From: a bacterium
GTDB lineage: Bacteria > Spirochaetota > Spirochaetia > JABEVK01
Assembly: GCA_021782055.1 (NCBI GenBank)
Contig: JAJXVP010000025.1
Span: forward strand, 1-22,169
Direction of reading: 5' to 3'
DNA length: 22,169 nt
The notes under the pieces were generated by a model. It saw only the letters and a program-made list of their open reading frames with translations. It ran no database searches and was not told where the DNA came from. The translations under genes and the position numbers were made by a program. Below, piece after piece: positions 7,345 to 15,323 of the stretch (positions within the stretch are counted from its first letter, which is position 1; each line of letters begins with the position of its first letter).

Positions 7345-8619
7345 ATGATGGAAGACACGATTTGTCTGATTCTCGGAGGAGGACAAGGCAGTCGGCTTTT
7401 TCCCCTAACCAAGGACCGTTCCAAGCCTGCGGTGCCGATCGGGGGCAAGTTTCGACTGATTGATATCCCAATCAGCAACAGTCTGAATTCAGACATTTAC
7501 AAAATCTTCATTCTGACCCAGTTCAACTCGGCCTCGTTGAATCAACACGTCAACCAAGCCTACCGCTTTGACAACTTTCATGACGGTTTTGTCGATATTC
7601 TTGCGGCCGAGCAGACTCAAGAAAACTCGGGCTGGTACCAAGGAACCGCCGATGCGGTTCGTAAAAATATCAAGCATTTTACTTCGTTTAAAGGTGTCAA
7701 GCACGTCCTTATTCTGTCGGGTGACCAAATCTACACGATGGACTTTCGAGAAATGTTTCGGTATCACGAACAAACGAAGTCTGAACTCACCGTTTCGGTG
7801 CTCCCTTGCAACCGTGAAGATGCCTCAGGTTTTGGCTTGGTGAGGTTAGAAGGGGGGATGATACGGCAGTTCGTTGAAAAGCCCAAAGACCCTGCTGTGC
7901 TAGATTCCCTTAAAAGTACTGAGTTTATTCGAGACAAATTTCCTACCATTGAGCCCGAAAAGCATTGGCTGGCCTCGATGGGGATCTACCTTTTTAACGT
8001 TGAAACCCTCTTAGAACTTTTGGATAACGACTTTAAAGACTTTGGCAAAGAAGTGATTCCTAACGCTATTGAGAATCGTCGGGTCGGCGGGTATTTGTTT
8101 AATGGCTATTGGGAAGACGTCGGAACGATTCATTCGTTTTGGAAAGCAAACTTGGATTTCGCCAAGCGTACTCCCCAATTTGATTTTTATCGCACTCAAA
8201 TTTACACACATGCCCGCTACCTACCGTCTTCGCGCTTTGACGCCTGCAACGTCGATGAGTCTCTCGTTTGCGAAGGCAGTATCCTTGATCGTTCTACTTT
8301 GCGAAGGTCAGTTATTGGAGTCCGCAGTATTTTAAAAAGCGGTGCCATCATTGAGAATTCGATTCTTATGGGGTCGGATGACTTTGAAAGCGAAGAAGAC
8401 CGTGAGCGTAACCGCGAGCAAGGCATCCCGGAAATTGGAATTGGCGAAAATACGGTGATTCGCAACGCCATTATTGATAAGAATGCCCGAATTGGTCGGA
8501 ACTGTCACATTTATAACAAAGATTCGGTAGATCGGCTGGATGGAGAGAATTACTACATTCGTGACGGGATCGTGATTGTTCCCAAGAACGCCGTGATCCC
8601 CGATAATACGGTGATCTGA
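7345..8619 (+). CDS. glgC: Glucose-1-phosphate adenylyltransferase (ADP-glucose pyrophosphorylase)
   Basis: Makes ADP-glucose from glucose-1-phosphate and ATP, the substrate for the adjacent, divergent glgA. The protein is 424 residues. The N-terminal nucleotidyltransferase domain shows GGGQGSRLFPLT, RSKPAVPIGGKFRLIDIP, YQGTADAVRKN, LSGDQIYTMDF and FVEKPKDP. The C-terminal third is a left-handed beta-helix. Its last part, IGIGENTVIRNAIIDKNARIG followed by YYIRDGIVIVPKNAVIPDNTVI at the terminus, resembles plant and cyanobacterial enzymes more than enteric GlgC. The start has a good AAGGAG. The stop overlaps the next start as TGATG (8617-8621), tying it to the reductase gene. Allosteric effectors cannot be read from the sequence. 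Confidence 0.95.
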   Translation: MMEDTICLILGGGQGSRLFPLTKDRSKPAVPIGGKFRLIDIPISNSLNSDIYKIFILTQFNSASLNQHVNQAYRFDNFHDGFVDILAAEQTQENSGWYQGTADAVRKNIKHFTSFKGVKHVLILSGDQIYTMDFREMFRYHEQTKSELTVSVLPCNREDASGFGLVRLEGGMIRQFVEKPKDPAVLDSLKSTEFIRDKFPTIEPEKHWLASMGIYLFNVETLLELLDNDFKDFGKEVIPNAIENRRVGGYLFNGYWEDVGTIHSFWKANLDFAKRTPQFDFYRTQIYTHARYLPSSRFDACNVDESLVCEGSILDRSTLRRSVIGVRSILKSGAIIENSILMGSDDFESEEDRERNREQGIPEIGIGENTVIRNAIIDKNARIGRNCHIYNKDSVDRLDGENYYIRDGIVIVPKNAVIPDNTVI

Positions 8620-9308
8620 TGGGGCTGACTCCTGTCGCCGTTTGTGAAAACCGGCGGCTGGGGCCGGGGTTCTGGCTGAGCTGGGAACGACGCTTTGACT
8701 TTCGTCCAGGGCAAGTGGTGGGACTAACAGTTTCGCCCCAGCAAGCCGTTCGCTGGTACAGCTTGGCGTCGGGGAACAAGGACCCCTGGGCTTCGGTACT
8801 CTATACCGAGGTCGAGGGTGGTGAACTCACGCCGTTCTTGGCGGCCTTGAAACCTCAAGATACGCTTTACGTGACTCAGCCACAGGGAATGTTCAGCTTT
8901 CCTTCTCGCTATGTAGGAATTGCCACTGGGACGGGCATCGCTCCGTTCCTCTCGGCACAAAAATCGGGTCTAAAAGGGCTTACGCAACTACTTCAAGGGT
9001 CTCGGTCCCTCGACGGTTTATATTTTGCCACGTTGTGGCGTGAGGTTTTGGGGGAACGCTACCTTCCGTGTTGTTCGCGTGAAAAGGCCCCTGAGGTGAG
9101 CTTCGGGCGGGTGACAGATATTCTGAAGGGTGCGACTCACGCTGAAGGGGGGGGAGCACTAGGGTTTGGTGCACCGGTGGCCCCGCTTTTTTCACCGACA
9201 ATGGCTTATCGGTTGTGCGGCAGTGCGGAAATGGTGGTCGAAGCCCGTGACGTTCTGATTGAAAAAGGTGTACCCTTTCAACAGATTGTGTCCGAGGTAT
9301 ATTTTTGA
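8619..9308 (+). CDS. Ferredoxin/flavodoxin-NADP+ reductase family flavoprotein
   Basis: A 229-residue FAD enzyme moving electrons between NADPH and ferredoxin or flavodoxin. The N-terminal barrel has the FAD motif RWYSLASG (45-52). The NADP domain has GIATGTGIAPFLS (100-112), ERYLPCCSRE and GRVTDIL in the middle, and RLCGSAEMVVEARDVL near the end. The protein ends in an aromatic (EVYF), as bacterial Fpr-type enzymes do where the ring stacks on FAD. It carries no iron-sulfur domain. It overlaps glgC by one base and rlmN by four (TTGA, 9305-9308), so it lies in a tight operon. A run of eight G at 9147-9154 encodes a Gly-rich stretch. It could instead be a related oxidoreductase of the same fold. 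Confidence 0.85.
   Translation: MGLTPVAVCENRRLGPGFWLSWERRFDFRPGQVVGLTVSPQQAVRWYSLASGNKDPWASVLYTEVEGGELTPFLAALKPQDTLYVTQPQGMFSFPSRYVGIATGTGIAPFLSAQKSGLKGLTQLLQGSRSLDGLYFATLWREVLGERYLPCCSREKAPEVSFGRVTDILKGATHAEGGGALGFGAPVAPLFSPTMAYRLCGSAEMVVEARDVLIEKGVPFQQIVSEVYF
9294..9297 (+). promoter_or_regulatory. Shine-Dalgarno deciding the rlmN TTG start
   Basis: GAGG lies 7 bases before TTG at 9305, inside the end of the reductase gene. No ATG or GTG is placed as well, so this supports TTG as the rlmN start. Confidence 0.6.
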
Positions 9309-10357
9309 CCGAGAACCTTACTTTACTTGAAAAGCCCACTGCTTTTGAAAAGCCCGCTCTTTTAGGGAAAACAAGACAAGAACTCAGAACGCTAGCCGAA
9401 AGCTTAGGACGTCCATCCTACACAGGAAATCAATTGGCGCAGTGGCTGTATAAAAAACGAGCTACTGCCTTTGATCAGATGACTGACCTGCCTGCGGTGT
9501 TGCGCGAACAGCTTGCCGACAGTTTTGACGTAGGTCGAAAAGTCCCACTGCAGGGTCAGGAATCGGTTGATGGAACCAAAAAGTACCTCTTTCCTGTAGC
9601 CGGCCGAACGGTTGAAGCGGCGTACATTCCCGAAGAGGACCGAAAAACCCTCTGTGTCAGCTCGCAAGTGGGTTGTAAAATGGGCTGTCTTTTTTGCATG
9701 ACGGGAAAGCAAGGCTTTCAAGGGAACTTGACGGCGGGGCAGATCGTTAACCAAATTTTGAGCTTGCCAGAAGGTCCCTTGTTGACCAATGTGGTGTATA
9801 TGGGAATGGGAGAGCCCCTCGATAATCTCGACGAAGTTCTTAAAAGTCTTGAAATTCTTACCTCCGACTGGGGGTTAGGGTGGTCGTCTCAACGTATTAC
9901 TCTTTCATCGGTGGGGCTTTTGCCGGCTCTGCAAGAGTTTTTTGCTCGAAGCAAAGTACGCTTCGCTCTTTCATTGCACAGCCCCTTTGACGAGGAGCGT
10001 TCAAGTTTGATGCCGGTCCAGAATGTGCACAACCTGCATGAGGTCCTTGGATTTTTGCGTACCATTCAAGAAGAGGACGCCCGACGAATCACGATAGAGT
10101 ACATCTGTTTTGATGGTGTCAACGACACCCCGCGCCATGCCCGTGAGCTGGTTAAAATTCTGCACGGGCTAAAAACTCGCGTCAATTTAATTCACTTTCA
10201 CCCCATCCCCGGCACTCCTTTGAAAGGCTCGACGCCACAAGCAATGACCAGCTTACAAGAGGCTTTAGCGACAAAGGGTATTCCAGCGACAATTCGGCGG
10301 TCGCGGGGCGAGGATATTTTGGCTGCCTGCGGGCTATTATCGACACTTAGACGCTAA
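9305..10357 (+). CDS. rlmN: 23S rRNA/tRNA adenine-C2 methyltransferase RlmN (radical SAM)
   Basis: Methylates C2 of A2503 in 23S rRNA and A37 in some tRNAs through a methyl-cysteine intermediate. The protein is 350 residues. The radical-SAM cluster is Cys124-x3-Cys128-x2-Cys131 (VGCKMGCLFCMTG). The two mechanistic cysteines are Cys117 (TLCVSSQ) and Cys342 (DILAACG). MGEPLDN (168-174) and HFHPIPGTPLKGS also match the family. The TTG start overlaps the reductase stop and has a GAGG at good spacing. It gives about 20 extra N-terminal residues containing a small duplication (EKPTAF/EKPALL). RlmN needs low-potential electrons, which the overlapping reductase gene could help supply through flavodoxin or ferredoxin. 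Confidence 0.95.
   Translation: MTENLTLLEKPTAFEKPALLGKTRQELRTLAESLGRPSYTGNQLAQWLYKKRATAFDQMTDLPAVLREQLADSFDVGRKVPLQGQESVDGTKKYLFPVAGRTVEAAYIPEEDRKTLCVSSQVGCKMGCLFCMTGKQGFQGNLTAGQIVNQILSLPEGPLLTNVVYMGMGEPLDNLDEVLKSLEILTSDWGLGWSSQRITLSSVGLLPALQEFFARSKVRFALSLHSPFDEERSSLMPVQNVHNLHEVLGFLRTIQEEDARRITIEYICFDGVNDTPRHARELVKILHGLKTRVNLIHFHPIPGTPLKGSTPQAMTSLQEALATKGIPATIRRSRGEDILAACGLLSTLRR
9327..9362 (+). repeat. Two-copy 18-base direct repeat in the rlmN 5' end
   Basis: TTGAAAAGCCC occurs at 9327 and again at 9345, an 18-base period encoding the six-residue units EKPTAF and EKPALL. It lies before the conserved RlmN core and is probably a neutral duplication in the N-terminal extension. Confidence 0.6.
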
Positions 10358-10371
10358 CTTAACCTTCGACG

Positions 10372-10400
10372 TTGAACTAAAGCGTTATCTCGTGTACATT
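10372..10400 (+). promoter_or_regulatory. Putative sigma-70 promoter of lepA, leaderless configuration
   Basis: TTGAAC (10372-10377) and TACATT (10395-10400) are 17 bases apart. The ATG at 10407 follows the -10 by 6 bases (GGCGCC), the same geometry as trmB and glgA. No Shine-Dalgarno is present. A GTG at 10392 lies upstream of or within the -10 and would not be in such a transcript. Confidence 0.6.
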
Positions 10401-10406
10401 GGCGCC

Positions 10407-12218
10407 ATGCCACACCCTGTTCCCTATCTACGCAATTTTTGTATCATTGCCCATATCGACCATGGTAAATCCACCTTGGCCGATCGTTTTATTCAACGAT
10501 CACGGATCATTGATGACCGGAACTTTCAAAATCAGATTCTGGACAACATGGATATTGAAAGGGAACGGGGGATTACCATCAAAAGTCAGGCGGTTGCTCT
10601 GCCGCATAAAGCCGCTGACGGCAATACCTATATTTTGAACCTGGTCGACACCCCCGGGCACGCCGACTTTTCGTACGAAGTCAGTCGGGCCATTGCCAGC
10701 TGTGAAGGGGCGTTATTAGTGATAGACGCTACCCAAGGGGTTCAAGCACAAACCTTGTCGAACCTCTACATGGCTATGGAGCATGACCTGTTCATTATTC
10801 CCGTGATCAACAAGATTGATATGCCAGGGGCAGATATCGATCGGGTAAAACACCAGATTGATCATGATTTAGGCCTTGATAGTTCGATCGCTGTGCCTGT
10901 TTCAGCCAAAGTCGGTCTTGGGATGGATGAACTCCTCCAAGCCATCGTGGACTGGATTCCCCCTCCGAAGGGAACCGAAACAGCCCCCTTGCAGGCCGTT
11001 ATCTTTGATTCGCATTACGACCCCTTTAGGGGAGTCATTGTTCATATTCGGAATTTTCAAGGAACACTGCGCGAAGGGGATCAAATTCGCTTTTGGAATT
11101 CGGGAGCCGTCCACACCGTCGAAGAGGTTGGGGTTTTTCGTATCGTCCTCGAAAGAACAAAATCTTTAGGACCAGGCGAAGTCGGTTATATCATCGCCGG
11201 GATAAAAACTATCGCCGATATTCGTGTTGGCGATACGGTCACAACTGAAGCGGCGCCTTGTGATGCGCCCTTGCCGGGTTTCCGTGATGTCAAACCTGTG
11301 GTGTTTTCATCCCTTTACCCCGTTGATGCTGATCAGTATGAAGATTTGGCCAAAGCTCTCGAAAAACTTAAGCTCAACGATGCTGCGTTAATTTACGAAA
11401 AGGATAGCTCGGTTGCTCTTGGCTTTGGGTTTAAGTGCGGTTTTTTGGGACTTTTACACTTGGAAGTGGTACAAGAGCGTCTTGAACGCGAGTTTGACCT
11501 CAACATTATTTTAACCTCCCCGTCGGTGCAGTATCGACTGACCAATAAGAAAGGACAGACCTACACCATCGAATCCCCGGCTTCTTTTCCTGACCCTACG
11601 ACAATCGAAACAGCCGAAGAACCCTTTATTAAAGCCACGGTCATCACCCCTACCGATTATTTGGGCGGCATTATGACCTTGTGCACGAACAAACGCGGTG
11701 TACAGGAAAATATGACCTACCTCGATGAAAAGCGTGTAGAACTTCGCTACAGTATGCCTTTGGCCGAAGTTTTGTTCGATTTCTATGACAAATTGAAATC
11801 AATCAGTAAAGGCTATGCGTCTTTCGACTATGAAATGTCAGACTTTCAGGCCACCGATTTGGTTAAACTCGACATCATGATCAATGGCGAAATTGTGGAT
11901 GCGTTGTCCATGCTTGTTTTTCGCGGTAACGCCTATGATCGAGCTCGGCGGGTTTGTGAAAAGCTCAAAGAAGAAATTCCTCGCCAGCAATTTAAGATTC
12001 CTATTCAAGGCGCCATTGGTAATACCGTCATTGCGCGTGAAACCGTTCAAGCCTTTCGCAAGGATGTTTTGGCCAAGTGTTACGGTGGTGACATTACCCG
12101 AAAGCGTAAGCTCTTAGAGAAACAAAAAGAAGGCAAAAAACGAATGAAGATGGTGGGAAGTGTCGAACTTCCGCAGTCCGCCTTCCTTTCTGTTCTTAAA
12201 TCAACCGAGGACGACTAG
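10407..12218 (+). CDS. lepA: Translation factor GTPase LepA (EF4)
   Basis: A ribosome-associated GTPase related to EF-G that affects back-translocation and ribosome assembly. The protein is 603 residues from ATG 10407, the family size. GTPase motifs are AHIDHGKSTLADR (G1), ERGITIKSQ (G2), DTPGHADF (G3), NKIDMPGAD (G4) and SAKVG (G5). The LepA-specific C-terminal domain is intact, ending near RKRKLLEKQKEGKKRMK. The longer frame from GTG 10392 adds MYIGA and is rejected because that codon precedes the end of the proposed -10. The stop TAG interlocks with the stop of the convergent Maf gene in CTAG (12215-12218), leaving no room for a conventional intergenic terminator. Confidence 0.95.
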   Translation: MPHPVPYLRNFCIIAHIDHGKSTLADRFIQRSRIIDDRNFQNQILDNMDIERERGITIKSQAVALPHKAADGNTYILNLVDTPGHADFSYEVSRAIASCEGALLVIDATQGVQAQTLSNLYMAMEHDLFIIPVINKIDMPGADIDRVKHQIDHDLGLDSSIAVPVSAKVGLGMDELLQAIVDWIPPPKGTETAPLQAVIFDSHYDPFRGVIVHIRNFQGTLREGDQIRFWNSGAVHTVEEVGVFRIVLERTKSLGPGEVGYIIAGIKTIADIRVGDTVTTEAAPCDAPLPGFRDVKPVVFSSLYPVDADQYEDLAKALEKLKLNDAALIYEKDSSVALGFGFKCGFLGLLHLEVVQERLEREFDLNIILTSPSVQYRLTNKKGQTYTIESPASFPDPTTIETAEEPFIKATVITPTDYLGGIMTLCTNKRGVQENMTYLDEKRVELRYSMPLAEVLFDFYDKLKSISKGYASFDYEMSDFQATDLVKLDIMINGEIVDALSMLVFRGNAYDRARRVCEKLKEEIPRQQFKIPIQGAIGNTVIARETVQAFRKDVLAKCYGGDITRKRKLLEKQKEGKKRMKMVGSVELPQSAFLSVLKSTEDD

Positions 12219-13735
12219 AGCAACCTGGTGGGCGAAAGTAGTCCATACCACCAGGCGGCGCTGGCTTTTAGGCGAGCCAACCAAGCGGTAGAGGCTTGAA
12301 AGTCGGGGTCGGGAAAAGACATACTCAGGTGCGCAAAGTGATGAGCCAACCGTTCAACGTTTTCTGCTTGATAGGGTCCTGACAACGCCTCTAACAGTTC
12401 CCCAGTTAGCGAACGCTCCTCCTGACGCCAAAGCTCAGCTTCCGGAACGTTAAAGGGGGCATTCCATCGTAAAGGATCTGACAAAACCAGAAGCTTGTGA
12501 ACCCAGCCTTCGGCTGGTAAGGCCTCTAGCGAAACGCTGGGACTGGGACCCCAAAAAAAGGTTCGGTCGGCGTGCTCGGTTACTTTTTCTTGCAAAAGCT
12601 GGGCGTAACCCTGTAAAACACTGGTTGTTAGCCACCCCTGGGGTAAGACACGAAAAGCCTCTTGCTTTCCCGTCCCGGGGATCTCACCCCCGCTAAGTCG
12701 GTTGGTCTGCGCCCAAAAACGTTGAAGAGCAGGAGCCCCGCGAGCGTGAGTTTTTCCTGAAGGAAAGGCGAAATCGAGTCCTGTAAAAAAGACAGGGCCG
12801 CGAGTAATTCGCCACGCGATGTGGGCGGCGGCGATACCCACCGAACCTAGCGCCTCAAAGAGGGCAACTTGATGAAGGAGACCCGCTTGCTCCCATTGTG
12901 AAAACAGGGGTAGGTCTGCAAAGCGGCCAGAGTACCAGACTACAGGCCCCCCGCAGGCTCGTACCGCCGAAGGGTCCGCGGTCAAGTCGGCAAAAACCGG
13001 CAAACCGCTGGCTGCAAAACCTGCAAAGTCCATCAGATTATGATGCCCTGCTTCGAGAACCACGGCAGCGTCAGGACGAATTTCGGCTTGTGCAAAGCAC
13101 CCCAGGGCAGTGTCGACGGCAAGAACGCGAAAACGAGCTCGGATGTCAGGCCTCGCCAGGGCTTTAAGAGCCGTTTCTAAAGTTGGTCCGGCACCACAAA
13201 CCAGGACGGGATCTTGGCCCCAGTCAGGCCAGGGTGTTCTAGGACCGGCAAGGTGGGTGGCTAAATGTCGAAGCCACAGGCTACCGAAGGTCATGAGAGT
13301 AAGGCGGTTGGACCAGGTTTGGGCAATTTGCTCGGCTAAACGGCGTTCTACGTCGCGATAGAGTTGAGGATTTAGCAACCAGCCGCCGGTGAGCGGAACA
13401 AGAACAACCCTGCGTACGTGGTGCCAAGGAAAGCGCTTCTGAAAATCGTTCCAGGATTCAGGACTGAAATCTAAAGAAAAAAGGCGGGGGTGGACAGGCC
13501 AAAAAGGGTGACTGAGTGCCCTAAGTTCTGGATCAGCTTCGAGCAGTAAGACGTAGGAATTCTCGGGGAGAGTACTCAAAAGAAAAGACAAACCCCAGCC
13601 CCTAAGGGGCGAGGGGATGACGATTAAAGTCTGGGGGGTAAACTTTTGGCGTTGTAAGCGACTGAGGGCTTCAGTCTCGGGCTGGTCTGAAACCAGCCGT
13701 CGGCCTTGCCAAGAAAGAGGAAAATCCTCGGTCGT
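12215..13735 (-). CDS. Maf/DUF115 (MptE-like, PF01973) family protein, probable flagellin-glycosylation factor
   Basis: Members are linked to addition of nonulosonic-type sugars to flagellin (motility-associated factors) and share the MptE pterin-kinase fold. Family motifs seen: PVLVCGAGPTLE, RVLAVDTALGCF, EIRPDAAVVLEAGHH, ALGSVGIAAAHIAWRI and GLDFAFPSGKTHARGA. The first standard start is TTG at 13591 (458 residues). The same frame stays open to 13771 and encodes what looks like the family N-terminus, including LSWQGRRLVS and the strand LIVIPSPLRGWGLSFLL directly joined to the TTG. I place the start tentatively at ACG (13735), which has AAAAGG 7 bases upstream (13743-13748); a sequence error or another rare start is possible. 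The gene follows ppiC by 11 bases on this model. Confidence 0.8.
   Translation of the reverse strand, partial: TTEDFPLSWQGRRLVSDQPETEALSRLQRQKFTPQTLIVIPSPLRGWGLSFLLSTLPENSYVLLLEADPELRALSHPFWPVHPRLFSLDFSPESWNDFQKRFPWHHVRRVVLVPLTGGWLLNPQLYRDVERRLAEQIAQTWSNRLTLMTFGSLWLRHLATHLAGPRTPWPDWGQDPVLVCGAGPTLETALKALARPDIRARFRVLAVDTALGCFAQAEIRPDAAVVLEAGHHNLMDFAGFAASGLPVFADLTADPSAVRACGGPVVWYSGRFADLPLFSQWEQAGLLHQVALFEALGSVGIAAAHIAWRITRGPVFFTGLDFAFPSGKTHARGAPALQRFWAQTNRLSGGEIPGTGKQEAFRVLPQGWLTTSVLQGYAQLLQEKVTEHADRTFFWGPSPSVSLEALPAEGWVHKLLVLSDPLRWNAPFNVPEAELWRQEERSLTGELLEALSGPYQAENVERLAHHFAHLSMSFPDPDFQASTAWLARLKASAAWWYGLLSPTRLL
13592..13735 (-). other. In-frame N-terminal extension of the Maf/DUF115 gene without a standard start codon
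   Basis: Translating upstream from TTG 13591 gives about 48 residues with family-like content and no stop until 13772-13774, but no ATG, GTG or TTG. It includes TEDFPLSWQGRRLVS and PQTLIVIPSPLRGWG. Three small inverted repeats fall here: GAGGA/TCCTC at 13717-13729, GCTGGT/ACCAGC at 13681-13697 and CCCC/GGGG around 13599-13609. The frame relation to the end of ppiC is -1. Confidence 0.55.
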
Positions 13736-13746
13736 AAAATAACCTT

Positions 13747-15291
13747 TTAGCGCAAGTGAGAAATGGCAGCGTCAAAGTCATCCTTAAACAGAGGAGTCTT
13801 GAGAAGATTCTGTTCGAGGGCTTGACTGCGATCACGCTCAGCCAGTTGGGTCAAGTCGCTAGACGTAATGGGAGCAGGTTCGTCGGCAGGCTTAGCCTGT
13901 TGAGCAACACCTTTGGCTGTGGTTGCTGGCTGAACAGGAGCCTCACGGACATCATCGACTTTGAACACCAAGACAGAAGGTGTTGACAGCACAGGTTCAC
14001 TGACTTGCCCTTTCGCCAGGGTAAAGGCTTTTTTGAAAAAGCTGGGGTTGGCTGCCAAACTTTGGAAGGCGGGGTCTGAGCTCGCCTTGGTCAAGACCGG
14101 GAAAAGTCTAAGATTATCAAAGTTAAGCGAAACAAAACCTGTTGTTTCTACTTTTTTATTGATTGCTATGGCTGCGTCTGTGAAATTCTTTTGTGCCGCA
14201 GAGACAAAGGTTTTAGCTTGTTTCATCAAGTAGTCTTCTAAGACACCCCGGTCGTTATTCTCGATGTAGTTTCGAACATCGGTCATGGTCGAATCCGCTG
14301 TCCAGTCCGGGTCCGACGCGGGAGCAATGACCTTATAGAATACCCATTGCTTGCCGTCTTGATACACTGGTGAAATTTGCCCTTTACCTAAAGCGAAGAT
14401 TTGATCCAGCTCTTTCTTAGGAATTTGGTTGAGAAGTTCGTGATATTCCAAAGTATTAAGGGCACCACCGGATTGGGCCAGGGAGTCTTTTGAATACATT
14501 TTGGCGAGATCTTCAAAGGATTTTGAGCCTTTCAACGCCTGATCGCGAACTTGTTCAGCATCCCCCTGCGAGGACAGCGTCACTTTGCTGAGGTTGATTG
14601 AACGGAATAGCTGTTGATGAGCCTTCGCATAGGCCGTTACTTCCGAAGCGGGAAAGTCTTTGGCGTTGAAAACGATAAACGAAAACTTTCGCTGGGGGTA
14701 AACCATATTCTGAACAAACGAGGTCAGCTGTTCGGGAATCATGGCTCCCTGGATTTGGTCGCCTGCATAAGTTTGAATCAAAAGTTCTGTCGCAGCATCC
14801 TTGCGGTACCGCATCATATCATCTGCCGCAGTGGCCCGATAAAGTTCAGTACTAAAATGACCATCTTTTTGAAAGGCCGGGTAGTTAACCAGAACTTTAT
14901 CAATAGCACCGTCTGTGACTACAATACCCGCTTTATCGGCCCGGTCTTTTAAGGCAATCCTCTGGGCCGCCTGTTCAAAGGCCTGGCGCCATACCAACTG
15001 CCGTTCCAAATTAACATTGGTGTTTTTAAATTGTTCGTAGTAGCGGCTATATTGTTCAACCTGCTGGGCAAAGTAGTTGCCCGGCAGATAATCGATCGCA
15101 ATGCCGTCGTAGTAGCCAAAGGTCACATTGGAACTCCCCGCAATGCGGGAAACCACGGGCGCTCCGATAAAGGTAACGACAATGATCACCAAAATGATTG
15201 CCGAAAATAGGGTTATGGCATTCATCGGCGATTTTTCCTTAGGGGGCTTTCCCGTAGGTAGGTTCACCGTGTTGGTAGGCTTCGAAGGCAT
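13747..15291 (-). CDS. Membrane-anchored SurA/PpiD-like protein with PpiC (parvulin) domain
   Basis: A probable periplasmic folding factor for exported or outer-membrane proteins. From ATG 15291 it has 514 residues: a basic cytoplasmic tail, a transmembrane segment about 25-47 (AITLFSAIILVIIVVTFIGA), a SurA/PpiD N-terminal-like helical region, and a parvulin-type region around SFEDLAKMYSKDSLAQSGGAL and ELDQIFALGKGQISPVY. A second, degenerate parvulin-like stretch may follow (FKKAFTLAKGQVSEPV). A proline/alanine-rich segment (QPATTAKGVAQQ) precedes the C-terminus. The start is set by AAGGA 6 bases upstream and a strong promoter. A longer frame to 15513 overlaps the divergent gene and is rejected. 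The Maf gene follows it. Catalytic competence of the parvulin domain is not certain. Confidence 0.85.
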   Translation of the reverse strand: MPSKPTNTVNLPTGKPPKEKSPMNAITLFSAIILVIIVVTFIGAPVVSRIAGSSNVTFGYYDGIAIDYLPGNYFAQQVEQYSRYYEQFKNTNVNLERQLVWRQAFEQAAQRIALKDRADKAGIVVTDGAIDKVLVNYPAFQKDGHFSTELYRATAADDMMRYRKDAATELLIQTYAGDQIQGAMIPEQLTSFVQNMVYPQRKFSFIVFNAKDFPASEVTAYAKAHQQLFRSINLSKVTLSSQGDAEQVRDQALKGSKSFEDLAKMYSKDSLAQSGGALNTLEYHELLNQIPKKELDQIFALGKGQISPVYQDGKQWVFYKVIAPASDPDWTADSTMTDVRNYIENNDRGVLEDYLMKQAKTFVSAAQKNFTDAAIAINKKVETTGFVSLNFDNLRLFPVLTKASSDPAFQSLAANPSFFKKAFTLAKGQVSEPVLSTPSVLVFKVDDVREAPVQPATTAKGVAQQAKPADEPAPITSSDLTQLAERDRSQALEQNLLKTPLFKDDFDAAISHLR

Positions 15292-15294
15292 GGT

Positions 15295-15323
15295 TTGTCC
15301 TTGGTCGAGAATTTGTGTAAAAA
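15295..15323 (+). promoter_or_regulatory. Possible promoter of the tryptophan-rich propeller gene
   Basis: TTGTCC (15295-15300) and TAAAAA (15318-15323) are 17 bases apart on the plus strand. The -10 overlaps the -10 of the divergent ppiC promoter, so the two polymerase sites should exclude each other. A GGAG (15330-15333) follows, 8 bases before the ATG at 15342. Confidence 0.45.
15298..15302 (-). promoter_or_regulatory. Shine-Dalgarno of the PpiC-domain gene
   Basis: On the minus strand AAGGA lies 6 bases upstream of ATG 15291. It decides this start against the long upstream extension. Confidence 0.75.

Noticed and set aside
10351..10386. Hairpin in the rlmN-lepA gap (ACGCT/AGCGT)
   Set aside because: The pairing is imperfect over a long loop and overlaps the lepA -35; no T tract follows.
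13961..14952. Plus-strand open frames inside the PpiC-domain gene
   Set aside because: They are antisense to a gene with clear domain structure and show no ribosome site or domain of their own.
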